This document shows, in pieces, positions 7,177 through 9,184 of a DNA stretch of 9,184 bases (position 1 is the stretch's first letter; every line of letters starts with the position of its first letter). This DNA comes from Candidatus Parcubacteria bacterium (GTDB taxonomy: Bacteria; Patescibacteriota; Minisyncoccia; Phycocordibacterales; UBA6065), in assembly GCA_019661795.1 (NCBI GenBank), contig JAIFWQ010000020.1, positions 1-9,184 on the forward strand, given 5' to 3'. The position numbers were made by a program, and so were the translations under genes. The notes beneath the pieces were generated by a model. That model was not told the origin of the DNA, did no database searches, and saw only the letters and a program-made list of their open reading frames with translations.

Positions 7177-7818
7177 CTAGATCTCCGACCAGCTTTTGAA
7201 CTGCTTTTTGAGGGTGGTGATATCTTCGGGCGTCAGGCTTTCATAGACTTTCACCCAATCGGCTGCGATCAGCCCCTGCGCCGCATCGAGGCTGATGTTT
7301 CCGGCGCACATCTCGCGCCGAAGATAGTTTTCGACCACGTCTTTTTCGCGGAATCCCGGCGGCGGGGCGGCCGCTTCGGGAAATAGATTCGCCGCATCGT
7401 TATTTCCGCCGAGGGAGAGGGGAATGAGATGGTCCAATTCGTATCCGCCGAATGCCGGCGGATATGTTATGCCGTACGCCTTGTAGATTTTCTTTTTGAG
7501 GCTGACCGGCACATTTCGCACCGTTTTCGTATAGCCGTCGACGCATATCTTTTCCTTGTCCGCATTCGGAAAGACCGATCCGGGAGTGCATTCCCGATCG
7601 GGCAGAGGACCGTTCACCCGGCAATCGGCTGTTTTCGACCTCGCGCCTAATGGCGGACTTTGGGCGGCCAATTCGTCGAGCCGCCGCCTATTTTCGACGC
7701 CATCATCGACCGCAGCCGGCCTGTTGAACGCATAGAACCAGCACAAAAAGACGACCCCGGCCGATATGCCGCATACCGCCTTTATTTTCGGCCGTAAAAT
7801 CAGCTTCGCGCTCTTCAT
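7177..7818 (-). CDS. Membrane-anchored HNH nuclease-like protein
   Basis: Protein of 213 residues with an uncleaved-looking membrane anchor (hydrophobic 12-31 after a Lys/Arg-rich start) and an extracytoplasmic domain. The core ECTPGSVFPNADKEKICVDG...YTKTVR and YELDHLIPLSLGG...NLFPE (126-148) matches a family often annotated as HNH-signature proteins. D129-H130 and N144 are the candidate metal and catalytic residues, followed by the conserved EKD (158-160), EN and MCAG segments and the AQGLIAADW tail (180-188). Cysteines 66, 77, 92 and 171 all lie outside the membrane and probably pair as disulfides, fitting an exported protein. It might degrade external DNA or RNA, for defence, competition or nucleotide scavenging; activity is inferred only. 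It converges on the pseudoprotease gene with 6 bp between stops and no obvious terminator. No Shine-Dalgarno is visible. A weak TAGATT -10-like box 9 nt before the ATG hints at a near-leaderless transcript. Confidence 0.75.
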   Translation of the reverse strand: MKSAKLILRPKIKAVCGISAGVVFLCWFYAFNRPAAVDDGVENRRRLDELAAQSPPLGARSKTADCRVNGPLPDRECTPGSVFPNADKEKICVDGYTKTVRNVPVSLKKKIYKAYGITYPPAFGGYELDHLIPLSLGGNNDAANLFPEAAAPPPGFREKDVVENYLRREMCAGNISLDAAQGLIAADWVKVYESLTPEDITTLKKQFKSWSEI

Positions 7819-7882
7819 GCGCGGCCCAATCTACCAAACAGAGATAAAGAAACCGTGAAGAAACGATGAAGCCTAAAAAGCC

Positions 7883-7910
7883 TTGACCGCCTCGAAGCGG
7901 CGTGTATAAT
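7883..7910 (+). promoter_or_regulatory. rRNA operon promoter (-35 TTGACC, 16-bp spacer, -10 TATAAT)
   Basis: The -35 is TTGACC (7883-7888), one base off consensus. The -10 is a perfect TATAAT (7905-7910). The 16-bp spacer equals that of classical rrn P1 promoters. A-rich sequence upstream (about 7845-7880) could act as an UP element. The discriminator after the -10 (AGGCC) is GC-rich, as in promoters under growth-rate or stringent control. Initiation is expected near 7917. This is the strongest sigma70-type promoter in the window and lies about 400 bp before 16S. Confidence 0.8.
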
Positions 7911-7945
7911 AGGCCTTACCTCATTAAAAACCTGTGCGGACGCAG

Positions 7946-7968
7946 AAAGTGCTGGATAAGCACTTTTT
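7946..7968 (+). terminator. Terminator-like hairpin at the start of the rRNA leader
   Basis: A perfect 8-bp stem AAAGTGCT/AGCACTTT closes a 5-nt loop (GGATA), and the run of five T (7964-7968) overlaps and follows the 3' arm. It sits only about 30 nt after the predicted rRNA start. On the minus strand the hairpin is not followed by a T run, so it would not terminate the nuclease gene's strand. The stem has only three G-C pairs and the T run is short, so termination strength is uncertain. Confidence 0.45.
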
Positions 7969-7992
7969 GTATCGCCGGGGCTTTAAGGGGAG

Positions 7993-8002
7993 GTCTTTGA
8001 AA
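7993..8002 (+). promoter_or_regulatory. boxA-like antitermination element
   Basis: GTCTTTGAAA resembles the boxA core (TGCTCTTTnAA and TCTTTGAAA variants) bound by NusB-S10 in rRNA leaders. It lies between the terminator-like hairpin and 16S, on the correct strand. No clear boxB or boxC partner was identified, so the assignment rests on the short motif and its position. Confidence 0.4.
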
Positions 8003-8275
8003 TAATCAGAATTGTTAAAAAGATATTGAGAACATACAGTACGGAATGGTAACTATTCATTTAGTTTGATTTCCTATTGTTTATGCAAGTCAATTTCTTT
8101 GAGTAAAATGTCGGATATTGCGATCAGTTCAGATTCAGCTCTGACGCAATCGCAGCCTAAAAAACTGCATAGGATTGTGAGGCCTCCGGTAGCACGGAGA
8201 TCTCCAGGTTCGAAATAGCCATGCTTGAATCCGCGCTTCGCGCGGACGATACTGTGATCTATTTTGTTCCGTTCG

Positions 8276-8319
8276 ATCCACAGGACAGGCCGTCCGCAAG
8301 GGCGCTTTGTCTTCTGGAT
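8276..8319 (+). other. Pre-16S processing hairpin
   Basis: ATCCACAGGACA (8276-8287) pairs with TGTCTTCTGGAT (8308-8319) at 11 of 12 positions, including one G-T pair. An inner 5-bp stem CGTCC/GGGCG with a GCAA tetraloop caps it. The base of the stem ends one or two nucleotides before the expected mature 16S 5' end, so it is a plausible landmark for 5'-end maturation. Confidence 0.55.
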
Positions 8320-8320
8320 T

Positions 8321-9184
<864 letters not shown>

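Larger units (their letters stand above)
7917..8320 (+). other. Structured, AT-rich 5' leader of the rRNA transcript
   Basis: About 400 nt without a credible gene between the promoter and 16S. Its middle (about 7990-8130) is much richer in A/T than the flanking genes. Beyond the terminator-like hairpin, boxA-like motif and pre-16S hairpin listed separately, it holds several local inverted repeats. These are ATTGCG-A-TCAG with CTGA-CGCAAT (8117-8150), CTCCG/CGGAG (8184-8199) and a perfect 7-bp TCCGCGC/GCGCGGA stem with a 3-nt loop (8230-8246). Such elements usually guide antitermination, folding and RNase processing of pre-rRNA. A downstream promoter (TTGTTA/TACAGT with a 17-bp gap near 8013-8041) is possible but weak. 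Confidence 0.6.

Noticed and set aside
7140..7200. Bidirectional terminator between the converging genes
   Set aside because: Only 6 bp separate the stops, and no stable hairpin with a T run could be found around them.
7921..8010. Riboswitch in the rRNA leader
   Set aside because: The hairpins here do not match any riboswitch consensus I know, and the position directly upstream of rRNA fits leader and antitermination structure better.

Overview
The window looks like a piece of a Candidate Phyla Radiation (Patescibacteria) genome, most likely Parcubacteria-like. Three things point there. The partial 16S rRNA is compact, about 51 nt shorter than E. coli over the same span, and carries CPR-style changes at classic primer and probe sites. 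The coding starts almost all lack a Shine-Dalgarno sequence. One secreted protein begins with a tryptophan-rich WWNP stretch of the kind I associate with Parcubacteria. The lineage is an inference; no search was run.

Layout. (1) Positions 1-2759 hold three co-directional genes for surface polysaccharide: the C-terminal part of a polyprenyl glycosylphosphotransferase cut by the window edge, then two extended-SDR sugar nucleotide epimerase/dehydratases 2 bp apart. (2) Positions 2780-5579 hold the Sec accessory pair secD and secF followed by a small RDD-family membrane protein. The secD reading frame is broken near its N-terminus at a CTT-TAA-G site. (3) A class II tRNA-Leu(CAG) lies at 5597-5678. 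(4) A secreted trypsin/HtrA-fold protein at 5695-7170 has its catalytic serine replaced by glycine. It converges on (5) a minus-strand, membrane-anchored HNH nuclease-like protein at 7177-7818. (6) A strong promoter at 7883-7910 starts the rRNA operon. It is followed by a terminator-like hairpin, a boxA-like element, an about 400-nt structured leader and the first 855 or so nt of 16S rRNA. The last nine bases depart from one of the most conserved parts of 16S, which may be the start of an insertion or a contig-end artefact.

How the parts work together: the first block would load a sugar phosphate onto undecaprenyl phosphate and supply modified nucleotide sugars for a surface glycan. SecDF would drive export, including of the two predicted extracytoplasmic proteins downstream (pseudoprotease and nuclease). 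The rRNA operon is a separate unit.

The points most worth a second look are the secD frame break, the serine-less protease, the terminator-like hairpin about 30 nt into the rRNA leader, and the 16S divergence at the right edge. I found no CRISPR array, insertion sequence, phage gene or toxin-antitoxin pair, and no convincing wholly new multi-gene system.
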